DNA of 6,460 bases from Oscillospiraceae bacterium (GTDB taxonomy: Bacteria; Bacillota; Clostridia; Oscillospirales; Oscillospiraceae), in the NCBI GenBank assembly GCA_902765975.1, contig CACXBO010000155.1:1-6460 (forward strand), in the 5' to 3' direction. Positions 6,095-6,460 of this stretch are shown here, in pieces (position 1 is the stretch's first letter; every line of letters starts with the position of its first letter). A program made the translations under genes and the position numbers. The notes beneath the pieces are model-generated. The model saw only the letters and a list, made by a program, of their open reading frames with translations, made no database searches and was not told where the DNA came from.

Positions 6095-6125
6095 ATTTTG
6101 CCATTTAAAGCGGCAAAATTTTTTT
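6095..6125 (+). terminator. Terminator-like hairpin with T tract upstream of the hom promoter
   Basis: ATTTTGCC (6095-6102) pairs with GGCAAAAT (6112-6119) around a 9-nt loop, and the run of T extends 6119-6125. This is the shape of an intrinsic terminator on the + strand, but the stem is only moderately stable and no + strand gene precedes it. It may block stray + strand (TetR-antisense) transcription before hom, or it may simply be a protein-binding palindrome. Confidence 0.4.
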
Positions 6126-6140
6126 GCGATTTTATCGCAA
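6124..6140. promoter_or_regulatory. 17-bp palindrome just upstream of the hom promoter, candidate operator
   Basis: TTGCGAT-TTT-ATCGCAA is a perfect 7-bp inverted repeat ending 6 bp before the proposed hom -35 box. Its sequence differs from the palindrome at the TetR promoter, so it would bind another protein or act as a hairpin. The position fits an operator or activator site. Confidence 0.4.
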
Positions 6141-6146
6141 TTTCCG

Positions 6147-6175
6147 TTGCCAATATGCCTGCGCTGTGATAATAT
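6147..6175 (+). promoter_or_regulatory. Sigma-A-type promoter of hom
   Basis: TTGCCA (6147-6152) is separated by 17 nt from TAATAT (6170-6175). The overlapping TGTGATAAT (6165-6173) also reads as an extended -10 with 15-nt spacing. Either gives a leader of only about 30 nt before the ATG at 6210, leaving no room for a T-box or riboswitch. Confidence 0.6.
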
Positions 6176-6209
6176 TACTGCATATTGTGCCGATACGGGA
6201 GTGGATAAG

Positions 6210-6460
6210 ATGGCTTACGTTGCAGTCCTCGGCTTCGGCACCGTCGGAAGCGGTGTCTGCGAGGTAATAAAAGAGAATCACGAATCCATCGCGCATAACG
6301 CCGCGGAGGAGATAAACGTAAAGTATATCGTAGATATCAGAGAATTCCCTGACAGTCCCTTTGCCGGACTTATGACGAAGGACTTCTCCGCCGTTGAAAA
6401 CGATCCGGAGGTAACTATCGTCGTCGAGACTATAGGCGGCTGCCGCGTGGCTTACGACTA
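6210..6460 (+). CDS. hom: Homoserine dehydrogenase, N-terminal part
   Basis: The first 83 codons of a gene that runs off the window. The product begins with a Rossmann nucleotide-binding strand and loop, VAVLGFGTVGSGV (residues 4-16), as in homoserine dehydrogenases. Further matches are VDIREFPDSPF (about 42-52), corresponding to the family's (L/V)D-x-R-x-F-P segment, and DPEVTIVVETIGG (64-76), the conserved strand and turn before the usual A-Y-(E/D) of the next helix. The enzyme reduces aspartate semialdehyde to homoserine with NAD(P)H in the cytoplasm, feeding threonine and methionine synthesis. The ATG at 6210 has GGGAG (6197-6201) 8 nt upstream. An in-frame GTG at 6201 overlaps that ribosome site and is less likely. 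Catalytic and C-terminal regions, including any ACT domain, lie beyond the window. It is divergent from the TetR gene and has its own promoter. Confidence 0.9.
   Translation, partial: MAYVAVLGFGTVGSGVCEVIKENHESIAHNAAEEINVKYIVDIREFPDSPFAGLMTKDFSAVENDPEVTIVVETIGGCRVAYD

Noticed and set aside
6201..6209. GTG at 6201 as the start of hom
   Set aside because: It overlaps the GGGAG ribosome site that serves the ATG at 6210, and homologues start close to the V-A-V-L-G-F-G strand.
6003..6209. T-box leader or riboswitch before hom
   Set aside because: The proposed transcript leader is about 30 nt, no T-box core sequence was seen, and the hairpins lie upstream of the promoter.

Overview
The window looks like chromosomal DNA from a moderately GC-rich member of the Clostridia (Bacillota), plausibly a gut Oscillospiraceae- or Christensenellales-type organism. 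The basis is heavy use of ATA for isoleucine and AGA/AGG for arginine, strong GGAGG ribosome binding sites, sigma-A-like promoters, a Gram-positive style lipoprotein, and a Dlt-like locus whose membrane acyltransferase and SGNH sequences resemble clostridial families as I remember them. The taxon is an inference; no marker gene is complete.

Bases 1-4957 (+ strand) hold the 3' part of a tightly packed operon. It encodes an AMP-forming adenylating ligase (5' end outside the window), a GNAT acyltransferase, a small acyl carrier protein, a multi-pass MBOAT acyltransferase, and a membrane-anchored protein that fuses an SGNH esterase/acyltransferase-like domain to a NodB polysaccharide deacetylase domain. 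The junctions are a 17-nt overlap, a 1-nt overlap (TGATG), a 4-nt gap and an 11-nt gap, so the genes are almost certainly co-transcribed. The order parallels dltA-dltC-dltB-dltD: ligase charges carrier, MBOAT moves the acyl group across or at the membrane, and an extracytoplasmic SGNH protein finishes the transfer. Two additions set it apart from classical D-alanylation: the GNAT gene between ligase and carrier, and the deacetylase domain fused to the SGNH partner. I infer a cell-surface glycan modification system that could both add an acyl or aminoacyl group and remove N-acetyl groups. The donor and the target polymer cannot be read from this sequence. The operon ends at a strong stem-loop/T-tract terminator at about 4960-5005.

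Bases 5004-6002 (- strand) hold a small lipoprotein with a glycine/asparagine-rich tail and, upstream of it, a TetR/AcrR-type regulator. The lipoprotein's ribosome binding site may be masked by an RNA hairpin. The regulator has a good promoter whose -35 box lies inside a palindrome, which suggests autoregulation.

Bases 6003-6209 are a divergent intergenic region packed with at least four inverted repeats, the TetR promoter (- strand) and a promoter for the last gene (+ strand). From 6210 to the window edge lies the N-terminal part of homoserine dehydrogenase (hom), of the threonine/methionine pathway. No tRNA, rRNA, CRISPR array, insertion sequence or attachment site was seen.
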